This document shows positions 1 through 7,098 of a stretch of 64,000 bases of DNA, piece by piece. This stretch comes from Bacteroidota bacterium (lineage in GTDB: Bacteria > Bacteroidota > Bacteroidia > Flavobacteriales > Crocinitomicaceae), in NCBI GenBank assembly GCA_029558435.1, contig JAKQEZ010000742.1:1-64000 (forward strand). Direction: 5' to 3'. The notes under the pieces were generated by a model that ran no database searches, was not told where the DNA came from, and worked only from the letters and a program-made list of their open reading frames with translations. The position numbers and the translations under genes were made by a program. Every line of letters starts with the position of its first letter. Position 1 is the stretch's first letter.

Positions 1-447
1 GGTGCTTCCATTGCTTTGTTGTATGCTGCAAAATATCCTCAACGTGTTCAATCGGTTGTTAGCATGGCAGCACATGTAATTGTTGAAGATGTTACACTTG
101 CAGGAATTGCGCCAGCTGTTCAAGCCTATGAACAAGGAAAATTAGACGGACTAAAAAAATACCACGGCGATAAAACCGAACAATTGTTTTACGCTTGGGC
201 ACACACCTGGAATTTGCCCGAGTTTAGAGATTGGAACATTTGTAAGGATATAGAAACAATTGCTTGTCCAATACTTGCCATTCAAGGAGTAAACGACCAA
301 TATGGAACCGAAAAACAATTAGATTTAATTGAACAACATACTCCTTTGGCAACTGTTCAAAAAGTAATGTTACCTCAGTGCGGACATCATCCTCACTTAG
401 AGCAATCCACCAAAGTGATAGACCTTATTTGCGACTTTGCAAAGTAA
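1..447 (+). CDS. Alpha/beta hydrolase, 3' part only
   Basis: The frame is open from the first base, so the gene starts upstream of the window. The visible 148 residues begin GASIALLYAAKYP, which looks like the end of a nucleophile elbow and the helix after it; the nucleophile Ser itself is probably just outside. The likely acid Asp lies in QGVNDQYGT and the catalytic His in CGHHPHLEQ near the C-terminus, in the order expected for the alpha/beta hydrolase fold. The substrate cannot be told. The family includes esterases, lipases and C-C bond hydrolases. A TTG at 16 could serve as a start, but residues before it fit the fold, so I treat the gene as partial. Confidence 0.85.
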   Translation, partial: GASIALLYAAKYPQRVQSVVSMAAHVIVEDVTLAGIAPAVQAYEQGKLDGLKKYHGDKTEQLFYAWAHTWNLPEFRDWNICKDIETIACPILAIQGVNDQYGTEKQLDLIEQHTPLATVQKVMLPQCGHHPHLEQSTKVIDLICDFAK

Positions 448-461
448 AACTTGTATCTTTG
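429..461 (+). promoter_or_regulatory. Bacteroidota-type promoter for the DUF481 gene
   Basis: TTG at 429-431, 22 bases, then TATCTTTG at 454-461. This matches the known Bacteroidota primary sigma-factor pattern (TTG at -33, TAnnTTTG at -7). The ATG at 476 is 14 bases after the -7 element. The -33 element lies inside the end of the hydrolase gene. Confidence 0.7.
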
Positions 462-475
462 TAGAAATTTAACCG

Positions 476-1441
476 ATGCGAATTCTACTTTCATTAGTTT
501 TGATTTTTTGTGGTTATACTGCTTATTCTCAGGTAGTAAACATTGAAAATAGACGGGTAAGTGATGGAACTTATGGGTTTAGCGGTGCGTTGAATTTTTC
601 TTTTTCTGCTCAAAAACAAAAAGATCCTTTGTATTCTTTGCAATTCAAACCGATTATTCAATACAAATTTAGTGGTAAAAAAGACCTCAAATATTTCAAA
701 GAAGCCCTTACAGATTCTACATGGAAAATCAATGTGAAACCTGATAAAAATAAACATTTATTATTGTTAATCAATGATTTGCAATACACAGGTTCTGTTG
801 GTAAAACTTATGCCAATTATGGGTTGATGCATTTGCGTTATGCTTACAGAATTAAGGAAAGTGCTTGGAAATGGGAATCTTATACACAAATTCAATACAA
901 CCAATTGTTGTTGCAAAAAGTAAGAGCAATTGTTGGTACGGGCATACGTGCTAAATTACTGGATGCAAAGGCAAAAGAGGGTGGTTATGCACAGCGTGCC
1001 ATGCGTTTGTTTATGGGAAGTTCTGTTTTTTATGAGTACGAAGAAATAAAATACAGCGATCGACCGATGGAGTTTTTAAATACCATTCGCTGGAGTACCT
1101 ATCTTTCGGCTTATTTCAACTTTAAACATGTTGAATTTTCGTTTACAACCTACATCCAACCTAATTTAGCGGTGTTCAAAGATTTTAGAATGTTGGGCGA
1201 ATATGCAGTGTTTTTTAGAATCAACGATCCTTTTAGTATTCGCATGAGTATCAATCATTTTTACGATGCTCGTCCGCCCATCAACGTAACACCTGCCACG
1301 TTTAATTTCAGTGTAGGCTTTACCTATAAATTGGACAAATTCCGCATCGATCCTGAGAAAATGTCGAAGCGCAAAAAACAATGGATAGAAACCATCCAAG
1401 AAGACAAAAAAGACATTGAAAAGTTAGAGAAAGGAGAATAA
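476..1441 (+). CDS. DUF481-type outer-membrane beta-barrel protein
   Basis: This 321-residue protein begins with a signal peptide (MRILLSLVLIFCGYTAYSQ) followed by VNIENRR and a run of alternating amphipathic strands (LNFSFSAQK, YSLQFKPIIQYKFSG, HLRYAYRI, FSVGFTYKL). This is the pattern of DUF481 proteins, predicted outer-membrane barrels related to salt-induced YdiY. The C-terminal 30 residues are highly charged (KRKKQWIETIQEDKKDIEKLEKG) and lie after the last strand. No function is established for the Bacteroidota members. It has its own promoter and ends 5 bases from the convergent ugd gene, with no terminator visible between them. Confidence 0.7.
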   Translation: MRILLSLVLIFCGYTAYSQVVNIENRRVSDGTYGFSGALNFSFSAQKQKDPLYSLQFKPIIQYKFSGKKDLKYFKEALTDSTWKINVKPDKNKHLLLLINDLQYTGSVGKTYANYGLMHLRYAYRIKESAWKWESYTQIQYNQLLLQKVRAIVGTGIRAKLLDAKAKEGGYAQRAMRLFMGSSVFYEYEEIKYSDRPMEFLNTIRWSTYLSAYFNFKHVEFSFTTYIQPNLAVFKDFRMLGEYAVFFRINDPFSIRMSINHFYDARPPINVTPATFNFSVGFTYKLDKFRIDPEKMSKRKKQWIETIQEDKKDIEKLEKGE

Positions 1442-1446
1442 AATTT

Positions 1447-2763
1447 TTATTTACCTACAATTTCTCGTCCAATGGATTGATAATAAATCCCTTGTTTAGC
1501 AACGGTTTCTGTATCAAACAAATTACGTCCATCAAAAATAGCGTGATTGTTCATTAACTCTTTCAAACGGTTAAAATCAGGATTTCTAAAAATTCCCCAT
1601 TCCGTACAAATCAATAAAGCATCAGCATTTTGAAGCGTTTCGTATTCGTTTTCGCAATAGGTAATGGTATCGCCCAATTGTTTTTTAACATTTTCCATCG
1701 CCTCTGGGTCGTAGGCAGCAATTTGCGCACCTTCTTTAAGCAAACCATCAATCATGTATAAGGCTGGTGCTTCGCGAATGTCGTCGGTATTTGGTTTAAA
1801 TGCCAATCCCCAAACTGCTATTTTTTTACCCGAAAGATTGCCTTTAAAATAGTTTTTCATTTTGGGTAATAAAACTGTTTTTTGAGTTTCGTTGATTTGC
1901 ATCACCGACTCTAAAATTTGGAAGTTGAAATTTTCGTCTTTACCACTTTTTACCAATGCTTGCACATCTTTTGGGAAACAAGAACCACCGTAGCCAATGC
2001 CTGGAAACAAAAAGCGTTTTCCAATACGCGAATCAGAGCCCATACCTATGCGCACCATGTCCACATCAGCACCCACTAATTCACAAAAATTTGCCACTTC
2101 ATTCATGAACGTAATTTTCATTGCTAAGAATGAATTGGCAGCATATTTTGTCAATTCAGCAGATTTTTCATCCATAAAAATGATGGGATTTCCTTGACGC
2201 ACAAATGGTTGATACAATTCACCCATAATTTTTTTAGCTTTTTCAGAACTTGTTCCCACTACCACACGTTCGGGTTTCATGAAATCTTCTACTGCAAATC
2301 CTTCGCGTAAAAACTCAGGGTTTGAAACCACGTCAAAATCAACTTTAGAACTTTTTAAAATTGCAGCACGCACTTTTTCAGCCGTACCAACAGGAACTGT
2401 ACTTTTATCTACTATTACTTTGTAATCTTCAATAATTTTCCCGATGTGTTCAGCAACGCCCAATATGTAAGATAAATCCGCCGAACCATCTTCTCCAGGA
2501 GGAGTAGGCAGAGCCAAAAAAACAATTTCAGCATTTTGAATACCTTCCTTTAAGTCGGTAGTAATTTTTAATCTTCCCGCTTTTAAATTGCGTTCAAACA
2601 AGGTGTCTAATTGCGGTTCGTAAATTGGAATTTCGCCGTTCAACATGCGCTCCACTTTCTGAGCATCAATGTCTATACACGTTACTTGATTGCCTGTTTC
2701 GGCAAAGCAAGTTCCAGTTACCAACCCTACATATCCTGTTCCAACAACTGCAATTTTTTTCAT
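1447..2763 (-). CDS. ugd: UDP-glucose 6-dehydrogenase
   Basis: Cytosolic enzyme that oxidises UDP-glucose to UDP-glucuronate with two NAD+, supplying uronic acid precursors for capsule, O-antigen or exopolysaccharide. The 438 residues match the usual family length. The N-terminal Rossmann fold has GTGYVG at residues 8-13, and the catalytic nucleophile Cys262 lies in GGSCFPKD. The C-terminal UDP-binding domain includes WGLAFKPNTDDIRE, typical of the UDPGDH family. A UDP-N-acetylmannosamine dehydrogenase is a less likely alternative. It starts 18 bases after the lipoprotein gene and is probably co-transcribed with it. With the upstream aminotransferase it points to surface-polysaccharide synthesis. 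Confidence 0.93.
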   Translation of the reverse strand: MKKIAVVGTGYVGLVTGTCFAETGNQVTCIDIDAQKVERMLNGEIPIYEPQLDTLFERNLKAGRLKITTDLKEGIQNAEIVFLALPTPPGEDGSADLSYILGVAEHIGKIIEDYKVIVDKSTVPVGTAEKVRAAILKSSKVDFDVVSNPEFLREGFAVEDFMKPERVVVGTSSEKAKKIMGELYQPFVRQGNPIIFMDEKSAELTKYAANSFLAMKITFMNEVANFCELVGADVDMVRIGMGSDSRIGKRFLFPGIGYGGSCFPKDVQALVKSGKDENFNFQILESVMQINETQKTVLLPKMKNYFKGNLSGKKIAVWGLAFKPNTDDIREAPALYMIDGLLKEGAQIAAYDPEAMENVKKQLGDTITYCENEYETLQNADALLICTEWGIFRNPDFNRLKELMNNHAIFDGRNLFDTETVAKQGIYYQSIGREIVGK

Positions 2764-2781
2764 GTTAAGTAAATCTTTTTA

Positions 2782-3408
2782 TTATTTTGATGATGACATT
2801 TCTGTGTATGAATAATTGTAACTAAATGCTACTGTGTAAGTTAAATTTGCATAATTATCTGTAGCAGCGTTTTGCGAGAAACTAAACTTTAAATACAAAT
2901 CACCATAAGGATTATCTTTAAATAAACTCAACAAATCATTGCCTGTAGAAGTTAAAGACACTTTGTTGGTTGATGAGTTATATCCGTTAAATGTTGCTAA
3001 TAATCTTGTTTCAGGTGATCCTGTTGTTGCATAAGAATAGATTAACTGACAATTCAATAAATCATTTGAAAAATTCAAATTACTACCCGTAAGTGTAACA
3101 TCAATAGCATCATTTAATTTTAAATTGGAAATAGTAATATCTTTAAACCAATTTGAATTTCCATTCGTTTTAGAGCCACTTGCACTATATGCAACTTGAC
3201 CTAAAATATCATTGTAAACAGATACGTTATAGCGAATTATAAATGTGTTTCCAACCGAAAGAGGTCTAAACTTGCTGGGATACATATAACCAGATTCATA
3301 GACAATATTGTTATTGCCGCCTGGATTACTTTGTTGTCCTTCTTTTTTGCAAGACAACGTTAAAATAGTAGCTAGTAAAAATAAAATGATTGTTTGTATC
3401 TTTTTCAT
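2782..3408 (-). CDS. Small lipoprotein of unknown function
   Basis: A 208-residue protein with a lipoprotein signal peptide whose lipobox LTLSC puts the acylated Cys at residue 20, followed by a Ser/Asn/Gly-rich linker (KKEGQQSNPGGNNN). The rest is rich in Ser, Asn, Thr and Tyr and looks all-beta, with strands such as FIIRYNVSVY and LTYTVAFSYNYSY. I recognise no family. It sits between the aminotransferase and ugd on the same strand. It has its own -7 element 20 bases upstream of the start and a terminator separating it from the aminotransferase, so it may not belong functionally to the sugar pathway. Confidence 0.75.
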   Translation of the reverse strand: MKKIQTIILFLLATILTLSCKKEGQQSNPGGNNNIVYESGYMYPSKFRPLSVGNTFIIRYNVSVYNDILGQVAYSASGSKTNGNSNWFKDITISNLKLNDAIDVTLTGSNLNFSNDLLNCQLIYSYATTGSPETRLLATFNGYNSSTNKVSLTSTGNDLLSLFKDNPYGDLYLKFSFSQNAATDNYANLTYTVAFSYNYSYTEMSSSK

Positions 3409-3427
3409 GTTTTCATATTATTGACTA

Positions 3428-3435
3428 CAAATGTA
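3428..3435 (-). promoter_or_regulatory. -7 promoter element for the lipoprotein-ugd pair
   Basis: The minus strand reads TACATTTG, an exact TAnnTTTG match, with the lipoprotein ATG 20 bases downstream. I find no TTG at the normal 19-23 base distance upstream, so the -33 box is weak or absent. Confidence 0.5.
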
Positions 3436-3477
3436 ACGATTATTTTTCAAAAGTTTTTTCGTGCAAAATTTTCAACT

Positions 3478-3509
3478 AAAAAAGCCTTCATCGTGTTGAC
3501 AAAGGCTTT
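3478..3509 (-). terminator. Rho-independent terminator after the aminotransferase
   Basis: An 8-bp perfect stem (AAAGCCTT at 3481-3488 with AAGGCTTT at 3502-3509, 13-base loop) is followed on the minus strand by six T residues that overlap the stem end. It lies 21 bases after the aminotransferase stop. Confidence 0.75.
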
Positions 3510-3529
3510 GTTATGAATTGTTTTAATTT

Positions 3530-4660
3530 TTACTTTTCAATAAAAGCTGCCACGCTTTCGCAGATAAGGCGCAATTGCTCTTCTTCCATCTCTGTGTGGA
3601 TTGGTAACGAAATTACACGCTCTGTTAACCAATCTGTAATAGGTAAATGAGTTGTTTCACTTCCAAAAGCAGCAAACATTTTCTGGCGGTGCGCTGGCAC
3701 TGGGTAATAAATCATGGACGGCACTTCTTTTTCAGCTAAAAATGCATTCAATCCATCTCTATCAATTCCTTCTAATTGCAAGGTATATTGGTGAAAAATA
3801 TGTTTTGATTTAGCCCCTCTAACTGGTGTTTTTACAGAAGCATATTTTGCAAAGAAATTATCGTAATAATCAGCAACTGCTCTACGTTTGTTGTTGTATT
3901 CGTCTAATTTTCTCAATTTTATTCTTAACACCGCCGCCTGAATGGTATCTAAACGCGAGTTGCAACCAACTACATCGTGGTAGTAACGTTTGCTTTGTCC
4001 ATGGTTGGCAATCATGCGCATTTGTTTAGCCAATTCATCATCGTTGGTAAAAATAGCACCGCCATCACCAAAACAACCCAAGTTTTTAGATGGGAAGAAA
4101 GACGTGCAACCAATGTTTCCAATTGTTCCCGTTTTTGATGTTGTTCCATCAGCATGGTAGTAATCGCATCCTGTTGCTTGAGCGTTGTCTTCAACTACAA
4201 AAAGGTTGTGTTTTTTAGCAATTGCCATAATGGCATCCATTTCAGCTGCTTGTCCGTACAAATGCACCGGAACAATTGCTTTAGTTTTTGGTGTAATAGC
4301 TGCTTCAATTTGGTTAACATCAATGCAGAAAGTGTCTTTGTCCACTTCAACAAAAACAGGTTTCAATCCTAGTAGTGCAATCACCTCAGTAGTTGCAACA
4401 TAGGTAAACGAAGGAGTAATCACTTCATCGCCAGGTTTTAATCCCAACCCCATTAATGCAATTTGAAGCGCATCAGTTCCGTTGGCACATGGAATAACGT
4501 GTTTTACCTTGAGGTAATCTTCCATTTCTTTTTGAAAAGCAGCAACCTCTGGTCCGTTGATAAAATGTGCATTTTCAATGACATTCAAAATTGCAGTGTC
4601 CACTTCGTTTTTAATGGCTTGATATTGTGTAATCAAGTCAACCATTTGTATTTTCTTCAT
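3530..4660 (-). CDS. DegT/DnrJ/EryC1/StrS family sugar aminotransferase
   Basis: PLP-dependent enzyme that aminates nucleotide-linked keto-sugars for surface glycans. The 376 residues are typical of the family. Visible landmarks are the PLP-contacting VEDNAQATG around residue 156 (Asp158), the Schiff-base Lys192 in FFPSKNLGCFGDGG, and the N-terminal CANGTDALQIAL. The exact sugar cannot be told; WecE, PseC, VioA and PglE types look alike at this level. It has its own full promoter and a terminator after it. The neighbouring ugd supports a role in capsule or O-antigen precursor synthesis. Confidence 0.92.
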   Translation of the reverse strand: MKKIQMVDLITQYQAIKNEVDTAILNVIENAHFINGPEVAAFQKEMEDYLKVKHVIPCANGTDALQIALMGLGLKPGDEVITPSFTYVATTEVIALLGLKPVFVEVDKDTFCIDVNQIEAAITPKTKAIVPVHLYGQAAEMDAIMAIAKKHNLFVVEDNAQATGCDYYHADGTTSKTGTIGNIGCTSFFPSKNLGCFGDGGAIFTNDDELAKQMRMIANHGQSKRYYHDVVGCNSRLDTIQAAVLRIKLRKLDEYNNKRRAVADYYDNFFAKYASVKTPVRGAKSKHIFHQYTLQLEGIDRDGLNAFLAEKEVPSMIYYPVPAHRQKMFAAFGSETTHLPITDWLTERVISLPIHTEMEEEQLRLICESVAAFIEK

Positions 4661-4679
4661 CGGTGTAAAAATTGATGCA

Positions 4680-4710
4680 CAAATGTAATTTAATTTTTTT
4701 CAATAAACAA
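4680..4710 (-). promoter_or_regulatory. Promoter for the sugar aminotransferase gene
   Basis: On the minus strand TTG (4708-4710), 20 bases, then TACATTTG (4680-4687), 19 bases upstream of the start codon. This is an exact match to the Bacteroidota consensus. Confidence 0.7.
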
Positions 4711-4808
4711 CAAGTCACTCTCCTCTTTCCTCCACTTCAACCGACTCAGTGCATCGCTACAAAAGAGTATGGAGAGGCAATATTGCATTTTTCGAAGCAA
4801 GAATCTAA

Positions 4809-4847
4809 TCTCCCTCCTTGAGGAGGGACTAAGGGAGGTGATTTTCC
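4809..4847. repeat. Palindromic repeat, short form (copy a)
   Basis: A perfect 7-bp hairpin (TCCCTCC at 4811-4817, GGAGGGA at 4822-4828, 4-base loop) continues into ACTAAGGGAGGTGATTTTCC. The same elements recur at 4888-4970 and, diverged, at 5039-5071. It resembles the small REP-like palindromes scattered through many Bacteroidota genomes. It lies in the 316-base gene-free stretch 4676-4991. Confidence 0.7.
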
Positions 4848-4887
4848 AATATGCTGGAATTAACAAAGTAATAGTAGATGAAATTTG

Positions 4888-4970
4888 GCTCCTTGAGGCG
4901 ATGCGCTGAGTTAACCGAAGTGAGGGACTAACTGCGTTGCTACCTTCGGTGGTAAGGGAGGTGATTTCCC
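4888..4970. repeat. Palindromic repeat, long form (copy b) with two inserted blocks
   Basis: This copy has the same three segments as copy a (CTCCTTGAG, GAGGGACTAA, GGGAGGTGATTT), separated by two extra blocks of 24 bases each (about 4900-4923 and 4934-4957). The first block is a near inverted copy of 4745-4757 (CTCAGTGCATCGC against CTCAGCGCATCGC, one mismatch). The stretch 4676-4991 therefore holds several related repeat modules and no gene. Confidence 0.65.
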
Positions 4971-4991
4971 AGTTAGCTAAATAAAAATCCC

Positions 4992-6977
4992 CTACCTCAC
5001 CACCGTCACAAATCCTTCTCTTGACAATTGATGCGGGTTTCCCCCTTTGGAGGGGGATAAAGGGGGAGGACTCGTTTCCATTTTCACACTATAAAAATAC
5101 ACACCATCAGAAACGGTAGCATCTGCCGACCATAAATCGTTCATTCCTACGGTTAAATTTCCCGAGTAGGAATACATTTTTTCTCCCCAACGGTTAACAA
5201 TGACCAATTCACATTTCACAGGTTGGTTGACAGTGATGCTAAAATTATCATTTACACCATCGTTGTTGGGCGAAAACACATTGGGAATACCAACTATTAA
5301 ACTATCATAAGCAATAACGGTTAATTGGGCAGTGTCTGCACATGAAAGATCGTTTTTCCAAGCAACCAATGTGATTTGATAGCTGCCCGATGTGTCTGCC
5401 ACAAAAGAAGTAAAAGGATTTGGTTGCAACTCACCGTTTACAAACCATTGAAATTGCTGTGCATTCTGCGATGTATTGGTAAAAGTAACTTCTAAAGGAG
5501 CGCTTCCACTTTGTGGAGTTGCCATAAAATTGGCTATGGTATTGTTGATTGTGCCAATTGTTAATGTAGTATCTCCACTAGTGCAACCAAACGCATCTTG
5601 AAAATACACGGTATAAGTACCTCCAAACAAACCTCCTTGATTGGTGTTTTGATTAGCAACAATAGGTTTTACCAAGGTGTCTCCATTTTCTGATAGAATA
5701 TACAAATTGCCTGATTCTTTAGGGTTTTTGATGCCAATACTCCCCGAAGCTACACCACATTGAGCCTTTACAGTTGATAATTGAGGCAATACAGGTGGTT
5801 TTTTTACAGTAATTTTTACAGGCCGAACAACCGAACATGCTGAGCCTGTTGAAGTATCATTGTTCCATATCCTTACCGTATAAAACATGGAGCTATCTGC
5901 TGTAAAAATGGGGTTGGGGCAGTTGGAGCAACTTAAACCCGGAGCAGGATTGGAGGATGTGGAGTTGGTAGGCGAAAGCCATTCATAACTTTGCCCTCCC
6001 GAGGCATTTAATTGGATGGTTGTGCCTTTACAAATGGTCGTATCTTTGGGAACAGAAACATCAAATGGTTGGCAAGGGGAGGTGTAGGTGAGGAATAGTT
6101 GATTTATTGTGTTTGTTTTTGGCTCCCAATTAGACTGATAATCAAATGTTAAATCAAATGCTGTTGTTGAATTTAAATAGGATTCAATATTTGCTATCGC
6201 ATCTGGTCCGCTCATTGTTGGATTTGCGATATCATTTCTCAAACCAGTTAACGTGCCATTTTGGTAATAAAAACTACCTGTGACACCAGTACAACTAGAT
6301 AAAGAGTTAATTTCATCCCCTCCAATTAAGCCAATTGGGATATTGTTAACTTTAACAAAACTCCCATCTCGAATGGTGTCACAAATGTTATCTGCATTTA
6401 TGGCTAACCCAACATTTTGAGTGCTATTTATTGGATTGAGATTACTGAATGTATATAACATGTGAGCATCTGGTTGAATATTATTTATAAACACATTGGA
6501 ACAGATTTCCTGCAAAGTTGGATTATCATAAGCGATATACAAATAATACTCACAATATATTCCTGGAATAAGAGAAGGTGATTGGATTAATGCCGAAACA
6601 GAATAGCTATTTTGTAAAGGATGAATAAGATGTGTAACATCTGTCATTAATGTTCTAATACGTCTAATATCATTATTTTTTATTAAAAAATAGTCATTGT
6701 TAATTGCGTCTTGTTCTCTTAGATGAATCGGGTAATTGTTGAAATATAAGACTTCTTCATTGGGGAAATTATAAACAGAAATAAACAAGTAAGCTTTTCG
6801 GATAGTGCTGCCAGGCTCAATATACACTTCAAAATCACCTCCAAAAGGTAGGTTAACAGGATTAAAAGCATCACCTGTTACACCTCCTTTAAATATGTCC
6901 TGATAGACAGGTATTTGAGCGTTAATATTCAAGCCCAAAAAAGATACTATAACAAATAATATATGAAAACATCTCAT
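4992..6977 (-). CDS. T9SS type B cargo, PKD-containing surface protein
   Basis: A 661-residue secreted protein. Residues 1-20 are a signal peptide. About 21-300 form an unrecognised beta-rich region with several Cys. About 310-400 is Ig/PKD-like (DTTICKGTTIQLNASGGQ). About 480-560 is a PKD-like domain (GSAPLEVTFTNTS). From about 565 comes the gliding-motility-associated C-terminal domain (IPNVFSPNNDGVNDNF, IVNRWGEKMYSYSG, VSDGVYFYSVKM), a type B T9SS sorting signal. Such proteins cross the outer membrane by T9SS and usually need a PorP/SprF partner, but none is adjacent here. The sorting domain is interrupted near its end (residues about 635-654) by translated repeat DNA encoding SPPPLSPSKGG, before the expected last strand GFVTVVR. 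Function is unknown; adhesion or surface structure is possible. Confidence 0.82.
   Translation of the reverse strand: MRCFHILFVIVSFLGLNINAQIPVYQDIFKGGVTGDAFNPVNLPFGGDFEVYIEPGSTIRKAYLFISVYNFPNEEVLYFNNYPIHLREQDAINNDYFLIKNNDIRRIRTLMTDVTHLIHPLQNSYSVSALIQSPSLIPGIYCEYYLYIAYDNPTLQEICSNVFINNIQPDAHMLYTFSNLNPINSTQNVGLAINADNICDTIRDGSFVKVNNIPIGLIGGDEINSLSSCTGVTGSFYYQNGTLTGLRNDIANPTMSGPDAIANIESYLNSTTAFDLTFDYQSNWEPKTNTINQLFLTYTSPCQPFDVSVPKDTTICKGTTIQLNASGGQSYEWLSPTNSTSSNPAPGLSCSNCPNPIFTADSSMFYTVRIWNNDTSTGSACSVVRPVKITVKKPPVLPQLSTVKAQCGVASGSIGIKNPKESGNLYILSENGDTLVKPIVANQNTNQGGLFGGTYTVYFQDAFGCTSGDTTLTIGTINNTIANFMATPQSGSAPLEVTFTNTSQNAQQFQWFVNGELQPNPFTSFVADTSGSYQITLVAWKNDLSCADTAQLTVIAYDSLIVGIPNVFSPNNDGVNDNFSITVNQPVKCELVIVNRWGEKMYSYSGNLTVGMNDLWSADATVSDGVYFYSVKMETSPPPLSPSKGGNPHQLSREGFVTVVR
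5039..5071. repeat. Palindromic repeat (copy c) inside a coding sequence
   Basis: A hairpin of CCCCCT (5041-5046) and AGGGGG (5051-5056) with a 4-base loop, followed by ATAAAGGGGGAGGA. It has the same plan and orientation as copies a and b, which lie 70-260 bases away. It is read in frame on the minus strand as part of the neighbouring cargo gene's sorting domain. Confidence 0.7.
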
Positions 6978-7050
6978 GAAACAAATTTGACGTAAAATTT
7001 AGTTTATAAAAAAAATAATTTGTTAAATAATGTTAATATTTTTTTAAATG

Positions 7051-7065
7051 TTTTTTTTTTTTTTT
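7051..7065. repeat. Homopolymer tract of 15 T
   Basis: Fifteen consecutive T residues lie between two divergent surface-protein genes. The tract ends 13 bases before a -7-like TATATTTA (7079-7086) ahead of the plus-strand gene, so it overlaps where that promoter's -33 region would be. Tracts of this length are prone to slippage. Confidence 0.8.
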
Positions 7066-7098
7066 ATGAAATTAGCACTATATTTAAATTACATATTT

